Assembly (NCBI GenBank): GCA_030248195.1 | Contig: JASAND010020903.1 | Location: forward strand, 62,001 to 126,000 | Direction of reading: 5' to 3' | DNA: 64,000 nt | From: Trissonchulus latispiculum | Lineage: Eukaryota > Nematoda > Enoplea > Enoplida > Ironidae | Part shown: positions 24,371-35,795 of the stretch, piece by piece | How the letters are laid out: every line of letters begins with the position of its first letter | Numbering within the stretch: position 1 is the stretch's first letter | Position numbers and translations under genes: made by a program | Notes under the pieces: model-generated | The model's input: the letters and a program-made list of their open reading frames with translations, nothing else | What the model was told of the DNA's origin: nothing | Databases searched by the model: none

Positions 24371-27300
24371 AGCTTTATTTTCAAAACCCGATCTGATTTG
24401 GGTATTTTCCTAGCCGATTCTCGCAATCCTGTCTTTGTATGCCCATGTATGTATACTAAACAGTGAATATTTGCTGTGTCTTCTCTGTAGGTCTTGTTTT
24501 TGACATTCTCTTTGCTTACCTTACAGAAGCATTTGTTTCCTCTTCTTGACTATTTCTGCTTTTCTCTCAAGTAACTGCTTTTTTCATTGTTCTACTGCTA
24601 ACATAAGCTTTAAGCTTAGCTTGGTCTATCATAGGCTGCTGCAGTGAGTTGCAACAAGTATACAGGTGTCTGCGCTTTTATTACTTATTTTAAAATGCTT
24701 AAAAATTTGTAAAAATTTGTAAAAGCTTGTGAAAATTTGTTTCAAACTTTAAATTTAATTTTAGTTGTAGATGTTTTGCATATTAATTTACGGTCGTTGC
24801 AGATAACCTTTGTTTTATCTTGGTGGCTTCCGCAATATGTATATATGTAGCTTAAAGCAGTCATCTAAATACATAAATTTCAGAACACCTGATTTGTGAG
24901 TTCGCAGGCTGTCAGGTGTTGGAAGGATTTTATGAAATCCATCTGAAACACGCTGCTGTGAAAGACTGTGGACTTCTCTTCAATTCTTTTTAACTGAAAA
25001 TTTTGTTTTTATTTTTCGGATTGAGACAATTACTAGGTTCAGAAGGGAAAAGTTCGCTTTTGGTTTTTATTCGCAGCTTCAAAATTGTTGTATGTTTCGT
25101 GTTGTAAAAATACATCATGAAATAGAATTTGTTTTGCAGTTTCACATATAGATCGTAAAGTAAAGTAATTTATTGTCTACATTACGCAACTATAGTTTCA
25201 CCTTGTTTTTCTTTGATTTGGAACTATCAAAGCTCTAGTATATACATATACTGTCGTAGTATAATCATTCAATGTTTTCAACGCACATTTCGATTTGGCC
25301 AAACTTTCAATAATTTTGACAGATGTAACATTTATGAAAGTTCAGCAGAATTCGCCTTATTTCTGTATTCTTCGTGTGTAAAGACGACGCGCTTTCCCGT
25401 TTTACCCGATTGCATTTACAAATTTGTACTTAATGTAATGCAATCTTCGTTTTGCAATTCTTACTCTCGTAACATAACTTCTGCAGCATTGGACATTACG
25501 GCTTGACTTGAGCAATTTCAAATGTTTGCGTTCAGATTTTGTTAGAATTTTGCAGAAGTGCACATTCGAAGATCCTAATGAAAATTTTCCGTCTACATAT
25601 ATTTGTTACTCCTAAATTTTTAGAGTGTTGAGGGTCCGGCGCCAGAAATCGAGGACACATAACTATATATAACTCGTTGATCAGCCCTATGAATGCTGTT
25701 CTCGATTTCTTAAAAGCTTCAAGTCAAGATGATTTGATGATGAAAACTCTATTTTCTTTATGCTGATTTCCTAAAAGCATTGTACATTTATAAGTACATA
25801 ACAGTTGTGCTTGCCTAAGCATTGAAAAAGTCTTCTCTAATCTAAAGTCCTGTGATTTTGACAGTTTGTTTCTGAATTTTCTCACAGTCAGCTGGAAATC
25901 TCCCTTTCGGACGAACACTTTTCTTGGTTTTCTGTTAATTTTCTTTGAAGAAATTGTTGCCTCCCGGTCCCCCCTGCCCACTAATTTTCTTCTATCAGGT
26001 CTATTATGTTCTACACTTTGAGCGTTAAGTCTTAATGTGAGGCTTTTTTGTGTTGGCATGAAACTTTTTTGAACACTGCAGGAGTGAAAGAAGTTTCCCC
26101 TCTCTTTTCTTATTACTTTCCCCCCTTTTCTATGGTCCTCATTCTGTGACTCCCAGACCGGGGCCTATTGAGTGAGCTAATTTTGGGCCTGATTGGGGAG
26201 TCCTGCCCTTTTAATACAGAGATATGGCCTATTTCGATGTCTGTGTGCGTCTGTTGTGCCCGTGTTGCTCGTCGGAGCGAAAAGCCTCTGATGCTGAGGA
26301 TGTGGCAATGCCCATCCTACAGGATTCGATTCGAGGTTAGTAGATTGGATCAGATTTAAGGTTAAGGTGACGGCTACTAGCATATGTGCATTTGTAGGTT
26401 TAACCTATGTTTTTGCTTAGCTTTTTCTGTATCTTAACTTTTTGCTTTCAAGAGATGAAAGGAACACGAAGCTACGCTTACAAAACGGAGCTACGGCTAC
26501 CGTAGATATACCGTAGGTCTACAAGTAGGTACGCTTAATAAATGGATGAGGTTCCTTATATATAGTTGCCTAATTTTTAATCTGGATTTTTAGTCGTGGC
26601 ATTTCTTTATCTGCTTTTTGATAAGGGAGGAAATCTGCAGAATTTACTTTAGCGAGTTAAACGTATTAAGAGTTTCTTTTGCTGGATAATATAAGTTATA
26701 TGTGAGCTTTAGCTTATATTTATAAAATATTTTCCGAAAATTATATAATAACGTACTGGCCGTGTTGTCCATCTGCTGTAAACGAACAAATTTCATACGG
26801 ATTCTCTAAATTTATTGCAACTTTTTATGTGCGCGTATAAGATTTACAGTTTGCTAGGAACTGCGTTAAATGTTTGACTGATTGAGTGAGGAGTTGAGTT
26901 CTGGTGTGTAAAAGAGTACAGATTATGTAATAATGTGCACATGTTTCTTGCATCCTAAATCGCACAACGTGTTGAATTTTGTATCTAAATAAATGTATGC
27001 GTACAGAAAATGTTATGTATTCTGCTCCCTCCTCCAGAAGTGTTGGATTTTCCTCTACTTCTTGACAAACTGTAAATATGTGAGCAGCTTTCATGGTTTG
27101 TATGTTATACGTATGCATTTGTGTATTTGCTAAAACAGCAGAACGAAATACAAGCACGCGATGAATGTGTCACTGCGCCAAGGAGTGGAGAGATTTGTAG
27201 TCTTAAGAAGTTGTTGATGTTCAGCAGGTTTGCTTCTGTATTGTGCCACTTGTGAGTGCAACGACTCGACTGTGAACAAGTGTGTGTGTTTTTGCAGTTT

Positions 27301-28150
27301 TTGATTGTACAAACTTGTTGCCGTCTAAGCTTCCTCTTTTGACGGATGACTTGTGTATAGTATTTCATTCAGTTGTTAAGCCCCTGCTTTCTGTGCTTGT
27401 GATGAGTTCAGCTTATTTTTCTGATGGTAATCGCTGTTTTTATCTTGCCAGGTTAGGAGGTCAGATACGTTAAAAGTCAGATGCAAACAGCCTGGTTTTC
27501 GTTCTACGATTTTTTTAGTTTAGTTTAGTTTAGTTTTCCTGTTTTTCCGTTTTTGTTTAGAGGGTCGGTTTTGTAGAATTATAACAAAGATCAGCGGAAT
27601 TTTTAGGTGAGTTGCGACCGTTGTCGGGCCTGGCACCTGACCACTGGGCTCGGGATTAAAGCCCCCGTGCACCCCAAATTTTAATAGCCTTTTGTACTTT
27701 TGTGTCTACACCGGTTTGAACTAGTAGACTTTGCTGGTTATTCTACTGGGGAGGGAAAGGGACAGGGGTCCTCCCTTAAACACCCATCCACCACCCCACA
27801 GGCATCTCCCCAAAAATAGGTATGTATATATGAATTTTTGGCACAAAACTTTGCCTTGAGGACAATCGCTGAGCTCACGATTGTCGTAAGCATGCCCATG
27901 CCTAATTTCAGCCCGAGTGGTCAAATTTTAGAAAATGTAGCACAGGGAAAGGTATGATGAGAAGACCAGCATTCAAAACAAACGGCTGAGCTGTTCATTC
28001 TTCATCCACTTGTTGAACTTTGTCAAATAAAGTAAAAATATTACAGTAAAAATTCGAGGCTTTTTGGATTCAGAAGAGGCCCTGGAGAGTAAACAAGAGG
28101 GGCCTGCGAAAATTGTCTAAAAAATCCTAAAAATTATACTAGAGGTGCAC
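24371..28150. other. Intergenic, no gene recognised
   Basis: AT-rich sequence without a recognised exon, RNA gene or terminal-repeat element. The longest open frames (minus strand near 25.7-26.1 and 26.8-27.2 kb) show no domain or conserved motif that I can name. Confidence 0.45.
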
Positions 28151-28748
28151 GGGTCTCTTGCGCTTTCCCCCCCCAGCCCTAACTTTTGATTTTTTTGACC
28201 AATAACTTTGAAATTTGGTGTGGGTGCATACTAGAGGCTGATGAATTCAAAAATTCAAAAATTTTAGAGTTTTTAAAAAATTTAAAATTTAAGTTTGGTA
28301 AGGGGGACCAAGGAGAACCAAAAAATTTTTTGAAAAACATTTTGCTGAAAACTTGCATACAGGGGTTTTTCTGGGGCGCTAAGCACGAATCTGAAATCCG
28401 TTTTTCGATTCAGCTTTTCGTTAGCTCAATATAAGCTAAAGTTTTAAGCTGTAAGCTTATCCTGAGCTAACGAAAAGCTGAATCGAAAAACGGACTTCAA
28501 ATTCGTACTCAGCGCCCAAGAATACCCCTGTATGCAAGTTTTCAGCAAAATGTTATTCAAAAAATGTTTTGGTTCCCTTGGTCCCCCCTTACCAAACTAA
28601 AATTTTAAATTTTTAAAAATTTTTTAAAAACTTTAAAATTTTTTAATTTTTGAATTCATCAGCCTCTAGTATGCACCCACACCAAATTTCAAAGTTATTG
28701 GTAAAAAAATCAAAAGTTCGGGCTGGGGGGGGAATGCGCAAGAGACCC
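28151..28748. mobile_element. Foldback element, near-perfect hairpin
   Basis: The outer ends GGGTCTCTTGCGC (28151-28163) and GCGCAAGAGACCC (28736-28748) are exact inverses. The arms stay complementary almost to the centre at about 28449. Diagnostic inner words are CCAATAACTTTGAAATTTGG, TGCATACTAGAGGCTGATGA and TTCGATTCAGCTTTTCGTTA, each returning inverted. The short loop is GCTAAAGTTTTAAGCTGTAAGC. It is non-coding. The inner 150 bp of each arm is shared with the other foldbacks, while the outer ends are its own. Confidence 0.8.
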
Positions 28749-29419
28749 TTATTTTCGGCGGCGGAAAGGAAAGAATTTTTTGCAAAAATGAGCCAAAAAA
28801 TGGTATTTTTTGGCGTATTTTATATGGTGAAACGCAAAAAGTTCTCAAAAATACCAGGATTTCGGAAAATTTTTGAAAATTGGCCTATTTTTGGCAAAAA
28901 TTTGGGCCTCTAAAAAATCCCGGGGGGGAAGCAAAAATTCGGGGGAAAGGCATTTTCGGGTGGGAAGGTCAATTTCGGGGGGCCCCCGCCCCCCCCTCTG
29001 AAAAATACCCTGGTCAGGACCGGGGCCTTAAAGGCAGAAAGTAGCTCAATTTCCAAAATTTTTAACTGATCTAACTGATTTTTAGATAAAAACGCTACAT
29101 TAATGTGATTTTCGTTCAGTCAAGTGATTATCTTCTTGTTTTTATTCATTTTGGACATGAAATGTTGCAGAATTATAGTAACAGAACAGTAAAAACTTCT
29201 AAAAATTTAGCCGATTTCAGGGCCCAATCCAGCCCGCTGCCTGACTACCGCACCCCTAAATTATACTATTTTGTTGGATCCACTGGAAATCAAGAATAAG
29301 CAGATTTCATGGTCGAAAATTCTAAAATCAGAATTTGGTCATCTCAGCGATTATTAACAGGACCAAGTTTTGTGCAAAAAATGTACATTTATACCTATTT
29401 TATCCATGGTTTAACTTTT
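28749..29419. other. Repeat-rich spacer with G/C runs
   Basis: It contains homopolymer-rich DNA at 28920-29000 (G-runs and C-runs) and otherwise AT-rich sequence. It may be the remains of another G-tract element, but no termini can be read. No coding exon was recognised. Confidence 0.35.
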
Positions 29420-29745
29420 CGTAGCTCAGTATAAGCTGAAGTTATAAGCTTGTAGTGGGCTAACGACAGACAAGCTGACTCGAAAACGGACTTCGGATTC
29501 GCGTTCTACGACGCCGAAAACCCCTAAATATATATACAACTTTTCAGCAAAAATAATGACAAAATTTTTTCGGTTTCCTTTGGTCCTTTGCGAATCGAAA
29601 AAAATCTAATTTCGCGAAATTAAGAAATTTTGCGATATTTGATCTCAGCACTGTCGAAAACATACGCATGCCAAATTTTAGCTCAATTGCTCAAATTTTA
29701 AGTATTTTAGCAGTATGGGTGAAAATGGGAAAGACCCGCTGTGAC
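29420..29745 (-). repeat. Half foldback, right-arm orientation
   Basis: It runs GTAGCTCAGTATAAGCTGAAG, ACGGACTTCGGATTCG, CTTTTCAGCAAAAATAATG, AATCGAAAAAAATCTAATTT and GTCGAAAACATACGCATGCC. This is the order of a foldback right arm. A corresponding left arm does not directly precede it. A 35-bp TA-rich palindrome centred on CCGATCCGG-like sequence follows at about 29750-29790. Confidence 0.6.
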
Positions 29746-30306
29746 CGACATATATATATACCGATCCGGTCCGTATATATATATATATACTGATATGTAT
29801 TATAATTAAATTCTTGATGTATTCACGGATCGAAAAGTTTTGGAAAGAATAAATGGGCCTTTCCCATTATCCCCCTACAGCTCCGAAGAAGTACCGAAGA
29901 AGAACAATTTGACTGACTGAGTTGAAATTTAGTTGGGGTAGGTTTTCATGTTTTCGACTACGCTGAGTGCAAATATTGCAAAATTTTTCCGATTTCGCGA
30001 AATTATATGGATTTTTCGATTTCTAAGGGGGGGGGACCAAGGGAAACTGAAAAATGTTTCATTCGATTTTGCTGAAAAGATCTATATATAGGGGTTTTCG
30101 GGCCATTGAACACGAATCTGAAGTCCGTTTTTGATTCAGCTTTTCGTTAGCTCAGTATAAGCTTACATCTTAAGCTTAAATCTTTTGCTTATACTGAGCT
30201 AATAAAATGCTGACTCGAAAAACGGACTTCAGATTCGTGTTCTACTATCCCGAAAATCCCTACATACATCTTTTCAGCAAAATCGAAGACATTTTTCATT
30301 TTAATT

Positions 30307-31933
30307 GGGTGTGGGTAAAACCCGGCCCCGGCTCCGGCCCCGGCGCATGCATTTGTTCTAGGTGGGTAAAACACGGCCCCGGCCCCGGCGCAGGGTAAAA
30401 CCCGGCCCCAATGTTTAGAAAACCCGGCGCAATTAAACACGTGCATATACGTGTGTATTGTGCATGCAAATACAGAATATATACATTGTATTTGCGTATA
30501 ACTTACTATAATGCAAACAGTATAAATAATCCGTTGCAACAATGGAAAAGTATATATATATATACGCATTGTTTTATTTTCATTATGATTTTTTCACAGT
30601 TAAGTCACGTCATTATATATTTTTCTTATACATTGCGTTTAATGAAACATTTGCATTTAATAAAATAAATGCACAGCAAGTTTAGAATTTATTTTTACCA
30701 TACACCACGATTTTTTAAACAATTTGAAACAATATTTAGAAACAATACGTAATTTAAAAAGCATTCACAAAATTCTGCTGACATAGTTACACCAAATAAA
30801 GAAAATGACGATATATAAATTTAAATTTTAACATTCAAAAATTATTACCTTGTAGAGTTGGATCTTTTCAGGATAACCCACCTCAAAACTTGATCAAATG
30901 AGTTGAAATTTGCTACAGGTATGTTTTCGACCACGCTGAGTTCAAATATCACAAAATTTTTCGATTTCGCGAAATTAGATTTTTTTCGTTTCGTAAGGGG
31001 GGGGGCCAAGGGGAACCGAAAAATGTTTTGTCTTAGATTTTGCTGAAAAGCTGTATTCAGAAGTTTTCGAGGTCGCAGAACACGAATCTGAATTTAGTTT
31101 TTCGATTCAGCTTTTTGTTAGCTCAGTATAAGCTTACATCATAAGCATAGAACTTTAGCTTATATTGAGCTAACGAAAAGCTGAATCGAAAAACGGATTT
31201 CAGATTCGTGTTCTGCGACCTCGAAAACCCCTGAATACAGCTTTTCAGCAAAATCGAAGACAAAGAATTTTCGGTTCCCCTTGGTCCCCCCTTACGAAAC
31301 GAAAAAAATCGAATTTCGCGAAATCGAAAAATTTTGCGTTATTTGAACTCAGCGTGGTCGAAAACATACCTGTAGCAAATTTCAGCTCATTTGATCAAGT
31401 TTTGCGGAATCTGGGCCTGGGGTGGGTTATCCTGAAAAGATCCGTAGAGTTTACTATGGGGTATAAGACATATACAACCAAAATTTTCCAGTTCTGCTTG
31501 ATGTCCCCCTTGAAAAACGAAATCTTAAATTTTTTAAACTTTAGGAATGTCTTAGGAATTAATAATATTGGATAATTTTAAGGTTTTTAATCGGTTCTTA
31601 CAAAATATACTTCATATATTTCAAAATTATTTATTTTCATAAGTACCAACTATGAATTAATACAAAATGGCTAGAAAAGGTTGCGTAACACTCTGTAAAG
31701 TATAAATATAATGCTCAACTCATAAACTACATACGCCTTAAATCTTTACACATTATGCGTAATGACACATACACCTCTGTTATACTGCATAAGAATTTAC
31801 ACTATAAGTGCGCCGGGCTAGTGCGCCGGGTTTTACCCACATATTAGACTCTGTGTGCGCCGGACTGGGGCCGGGGCCGGGTTTTACCCATGTGCGCCGG
31901 GGCCGGGGCCGGAGCCGGGTTTTACCCAGACCC
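30307..31933. mobile_element. GGGTAAAACCCGG-array element nested in a foldback
   Basis: The ends are GGGTGTGGGTAAAACCCGGC and, inverted on the right, GCCGGGTTTTACCCAGACCC. Each end has three or more copies of GGGTAAAACCCGGCCCC or its complement (30312-30420 and 31813-31928). The interior is AT-rich and itself holds a complete foldback at 30860-31443. No unambiguous target duplication is visible (TTTTAATT and TTTTTTTT flank it). The superfamily is not assigned. Confidence 0.65.
30860..31443. mobile_element. Intact foldback element, 584 bp
   Basis: The arms begin GGATCTTTTCAGGATAACCC (30860) and end with the inverse GGGTTATCCTGAAAAGATCC (31443). They stay nearly complementary to a centre at about 31151. 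Internal words include TTGATCAAATGAGTTGAAAT, TTTCGACCACGCTGAGTTCA, CAGAACACGAATCTGAA and TCAGTATAAGC. The high identity of the two arms makes this the best reference copy of the family in this window. There is no ORF. Confidence 0.85.
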
Positions 31934-32107
31934 TTTTTTTTCGGTTTTCCTTGGGTGTCCCCCCTTAGAAATCGGAAAAAAACTATAATGTATAATATAA
32001 TTGAAAAATTTTGCGATATTTGAACTCTGCGTAGTCTAAAACATACCCATAGCAAATTTTAGCTTATTTGGTCAAGTGTTAAGGATTTGGAGTGGTGGTT
32101 GGGGAGG

Positions 32108-32470
32108 CAGGGGCGCGTATCCAGGGGGTCCGGACCATACGTGTGCTTGGGGGGGGTTTCACCCCCCAGACCTGAGCTCACCCCCCCCCCAGAGGGGTCC
32201 CTCACCCCCCCCAGAATCCGGATTATTCCGGTAAAAACCGGAAAAATCCGGTTTTTCGGCGGCCTTCGGCCGCCCTTCACCCCCCCCCCCCCAGAACTTC
32301 CCCTCCTGCACATGTCTGGTCCGGACCACCCCCTTTTTTCGGAAAACTTTTCGAATTTTTAGCTATTTTTTGCCCAAATTTGATCATTTTTGAGAAAACG
32401 TTAGGCTCGGACCCCCCCCCCCTTTTTCGGGTTGGACCCCCTCCTTTTTAAAATCCTGGATACGCCCCTG
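32108..32470. mobile_element. hAT-type MITE with CAGGGGCG ends and G/C runs
   Basis: The left end CAGGGGCGCGTATCCAGG and the inverted right end CAGGGGCGTATCCAGG differ by an extra GC. The flanks are TGGGGAGG (32100-32107) and GGGGGAGG (32471-32478), an 8-bp duplication with one mismatch. The interior has many C7 to C14 runs, a TCCGG/CCGGA cluster and GGCGGCCTTCGGCCGCC. CAGGGGCGnATCCAG is a terminus I associate with hAT MITEs of many animals. A decayed relative lies at 40985-41165. Confidence 0.8.
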
Positions 32471-32478
32471 GGGGGAGG

Positions 32479-33182
32479 GGGTAATCGAGTCGAGATAAGA
32501 CCCAAAAAACCTACCCCTACCAATTTTTTAAAGATTACTTCCCCTAAAAAATTCTTTTTGTGAATGAATGAATGAATACGTAAATGAGTGTGGCTCTTCT
32601 ACTAGACAAGAGGTATAGTAATTTGTGTCTGAAGGAGTTAACAGTTGTCCAGTGGGATGGGTCTACGCCTCATGTGATCTCAGACATCTGTCATAGTCTT
32701 TGTGTTGTCTTTAGTTTTATTTTGTTATTAGAGAAAGCCTTTGTGACAGACTTAAAACTGAATACGATAGTGGCAACATACGTACGTAGTAATTTGATTT
32801 CTCTACCATTTCTTCCTTGCTGAGTTTTATGATTTTTCTGTTACAGTTTGACAGGTGGTATTCGACTACAGGTCTCACTTCACTGATTCATAATTTTTGG
32901 TTGTAAAAATTTAAATAACACAACGTACCTGCTGACATGATGCAGTCTGATTTTTATGTCCGTTTTTGAATCGGAGAGATGTGTTTAAGTGACTTTCTTT
33001 TCTCAAGTTTTTTGTCCATTTTTTTGTTTTTTGCCCAAGAGTTCGTTATGCGTGTGGTGTCTGATGTGTGGCTTGTTGCTTCAGGTCCGATCCGACTGAC
33101 TACCGTTGTGCGTTTCCGCCATTGAAATTTTTGTTTTGTTTCTATTGCGGATTATTTGTTACTTTACCATTTGCGTTTAATG
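32479..33182. other. Spacer between MITEs
   Basis: AT-rich, with a (GAAT)n stretch at about 32562-32577. No coding exon was recognised. Confidence 0.45.
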
Positions 33183-33190
33183 CTTCGTAA

Positions 33191-33600
33191 TAGAAATGAG
33201 ATCAGGGCAGACTTTTTCGGCCCGGCCCGGCCCTGTTCAAATTTTAGGTCTGTCCGGCCCGGCCCGGCTCTGTGTCAAAAACTTCTGGCCCTGGCCCGGC
33301 CCGGCCCTGAGCGCTGTTTAGATCTGCGCGGCCCGGTCCGTCCCTGAAAAGCCCTGATTTTTAAAAAATTCTTCTATGAAGTTTTGAGACACTTAAAATT
33401 TTGTGTTCTGCCGCACTATCGTATTTTCGAGATCCAAAGTCCATGTTCTCTCATAAAACAGTGCATTACGAATATTTCAGCATACTATCTTGCTAAGGAA
33501 GGCCCGGCCCGCCAAGTCTGCGCGGCCCGGCCCGGCCCGTCGGGTCGGACCGGGACGGGCCGTTCCGGGCCGGGCTTTGTCGGCCCTGATCTCATCTCTA
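33191..33600. mobile_element. hAT-type MITE, GGCCC subterminal array
   Basis: The termini are TAGAAATGAGATCAGGGC and, inverted on the right, TAGAGATGAGATCAGGGC. GGCCCGGCCC-type words fill 33220-33350 and 33500-33590. The central 140 bp is AT-rich. A perfect 8-bp duplication CTTCGTAA lies at 33183-33190 and 33601-33608. It is non-coding; the Pro/Gly/Arg-rich frames across the arrays are artefacts. Confidence 0.92.
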
Positions 33601-33909
33601 CTTCGTAATGAGATATTCTTTCTATATATTTAAAAATTTATCCATTTGATCAATTTTTGAACAAAATCAAAGGCATGAAACCATTTTATTTGCTTCATGG
33701 ACATAAACACAAGGATGATGGTATCAGAATACCAAACCACTAGCAAAATATATTTTAGTAAATTTTGAAGCTGAAATTCTAATTTGAAATTGCTCCACCA
33801 CTAGAAAAACTATTTAATCACCTACGTTTTTTCTGACCATGAAATTATTTATATACGTATGTAGCTTATTTGCTATGAAAAGGTCACTTTTTGTTCATAT
33901 AAGATGTCT

Positions 33910-35044
33910 CAGAGATGGACGCGGGACGCGGGAGCCCGCGGGATCCCGCGGGATCCCGCGGGACGGGACGGGATGGGACGACAACCTTCGTCCCGCGGAA
34001 TCCCGCGGGACGAAAAATCATTGTATTTTCTTCAAAATTAGGGAATTTTTAAGAAACTAGAGAATATTTTTAAAACATTACGGCTACGCTTCATATTATT
34101 CTATAAAATTTAGTTTCAATTTAATGTTCTTCATTTGCGGTGCTGGGTTGTGTATCAACAAGTTTATGAAATTAAAGTGGGATGTCCTGCGGTTCTTGAA
34201 TAATTTGACCTCGAAGTTAAGGTCGCATGTTTTAGGTGTTGTATACCTAGGAAATGCTAAAAGTTGTCATTTTTTGCACGTGCGCCACAGAAATCTCAGG
34301 AACGGCAAAATGGATTCGCCTAAGCATTATATTTTATTTATTTGTTTTTATGTTTATTTTATCAATATGTTTCCGGACTGTGATTTGTAGGTATCAGAAT
34401 TTGAATGAGGTCTTTAAATGTTTTTATGAATATTTGAAGCATTACAATTTGGTATCAAATTCAACAACTTTAATAATTCAAAAATTCATTAAAAATTTTT
34501 AAAGACCTAAATCAAAATTCAGATTCCTACAGGTCACATTACTGAAATACATGAAACCTGAACTTTGAGGTGAAATTACTCAACAACCTCAGGACTTCCG
34601 ACTTTAATTTTAAAAACTAGTCAAAATATACAGTTTGATAATAAAATATGAAAAATTAGCGACATCTGAGAAAATTGAAAAAATGGCCAAAAATGGACCA
34701 TGGTAAACAGAGAACACAATTAATATTGGTTTCAGTGTTAAGCGTTTCATTTTTTACGCACAGCAATTCATTTGAATTTTTATCAAATATATATTGATTA
34801 TTCATCGTAGCGATCATAATAACGTAAAGTTTACGTAACAAAATTCATTTTTTATTTTCATATTAAGTTATTAGTAATTACTATTAATTTTAGTAAATGA
34901 GACAATTGGGAAATTATGCGGGATTTCTGCGGGACGGGGATTATCAAATTTGCGGGACTGCGGGATCCCGCGGGACGGGATGAACAAATTGAGTGCGGGA
35001 CGGGACGGGGCGGGACGAAAAATTTCGTCCCGCGTCCATCTCTG
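33910..35044. mobile_element. hAT-type MITE, GGGATCCCGCGG subterminal array
   Basis: The termini are CAGAGATGGACGCGGGAC and the exact inverse GTCCCGCGTCCATCTCTG. Palindromic GGGATCCCGCGG and GGGACGGGAC words lie inside both ends (33918-34015 and 34915-35030), with about 900 bp of AT-rich filler between. A perfect 8-bp duplication AGATGTCT lies at 33902-33909 and 35045-35052. No transposase is present. It is the sister in design, not in sequence, of the element at 12024. Confidence 0.92.
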
Positions 35045-35052
35045 AGATGTCT

Positions 35053-35795
35053 AGAAATCCCAGTAAGATTGATTTTAATTTAGCTTGCATAATTGACTGA
35101 CTGCCTGATAGTCTTATATACCAAATTATATATACAGTCTAATTCCCTTAGCGGTCGTTCTTTATGTTATATATTATATTTAGCATGTATAATTCCATTC
35201 ATATTTAACTTGTAATTATCGTCATGTACCTGAAGCTAAGCCATCCTACCTGGATCGTTCGTTATATATATTTAGCTGGTTCCAGTTGAAGAAAGCTTAA
35301 CATTCTACTTTATCGGTATACTATACACGGATATAAATTTAGCTTAGCTTAGTTACAGCATAGCAACCTGTTTGATTTTGACCGCCTTTATTATAGCCTT
35401 TCAGCTTTACCGACCTAGATTTATGTCACTTTAATCCCAGTAAAATGTTTAGATTGCATATTATGCTCAAATGATTAATATCAGTGTCAGACTAAGATAA
35501 AACAATTCGTACCATTTCATTTACTGGTTTATTTTGACTGGCACATATATAGTTTACTTTAATTTTGCCTACTGTTTTGAACATAAAAGTAAAAGGCTTA
35601 GGTAGACATTTACTTTAGTTTGACAACGAAACTTGATTCTTAAGCTGTGTATGTAGATGGTTTTTAACGGAATACAGTGTTATGATTTTAAATGTACATA
35701 TGTATATTTTTCTTAATCTTTACATCTGAGTTTTGTTGTGCTAATTGGAGGTTTGTTTTTGTATCATAATTTAGTGTTCTGTTTTTGTATTTTAG
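35053..35795. other. Sequence just upstream of the first RasGAP exon found
   Basis: AT-rich and probably intronic, because 35791-35795 (TTTAG) is a splice acceptor. The missing upstream coding exon is not recognisable here. Confidence 0.4.

Larger units (their letters stand above)
29925..32075. mobile_element. Foldback element split by an insertion
   Basis: A left arm plus centre (29925-30306: GAGTTGAAATTTAG, TTTTCGACTACGCTGAGTGC, GATTCAGCTTTTCGTTAGC, then the inverted GAGCTAATAAAATGCTGACT) is followed by a 1.6-kb foreign element. The right arm resumes at about 31934-32075 (TTTTCGGTTTTCCTTGGG, TTGAACTCTGCGTAGTCTAA, AACATACCCATAGC, AAATTTTAGCTTATTTGGTC). Joined across the insertion, it matches the intact copy at 30860-31443. 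Confidence 0.7.

Noticed and set aside
35738..35795. Start of the RasGAP gene at an ATG at 35738
   Set aside because: The stretch between that ATG and 35796 is a pyrimidine-rich splice acceptor ending TTTAG; its translation is hydrophobic and unlike the family.
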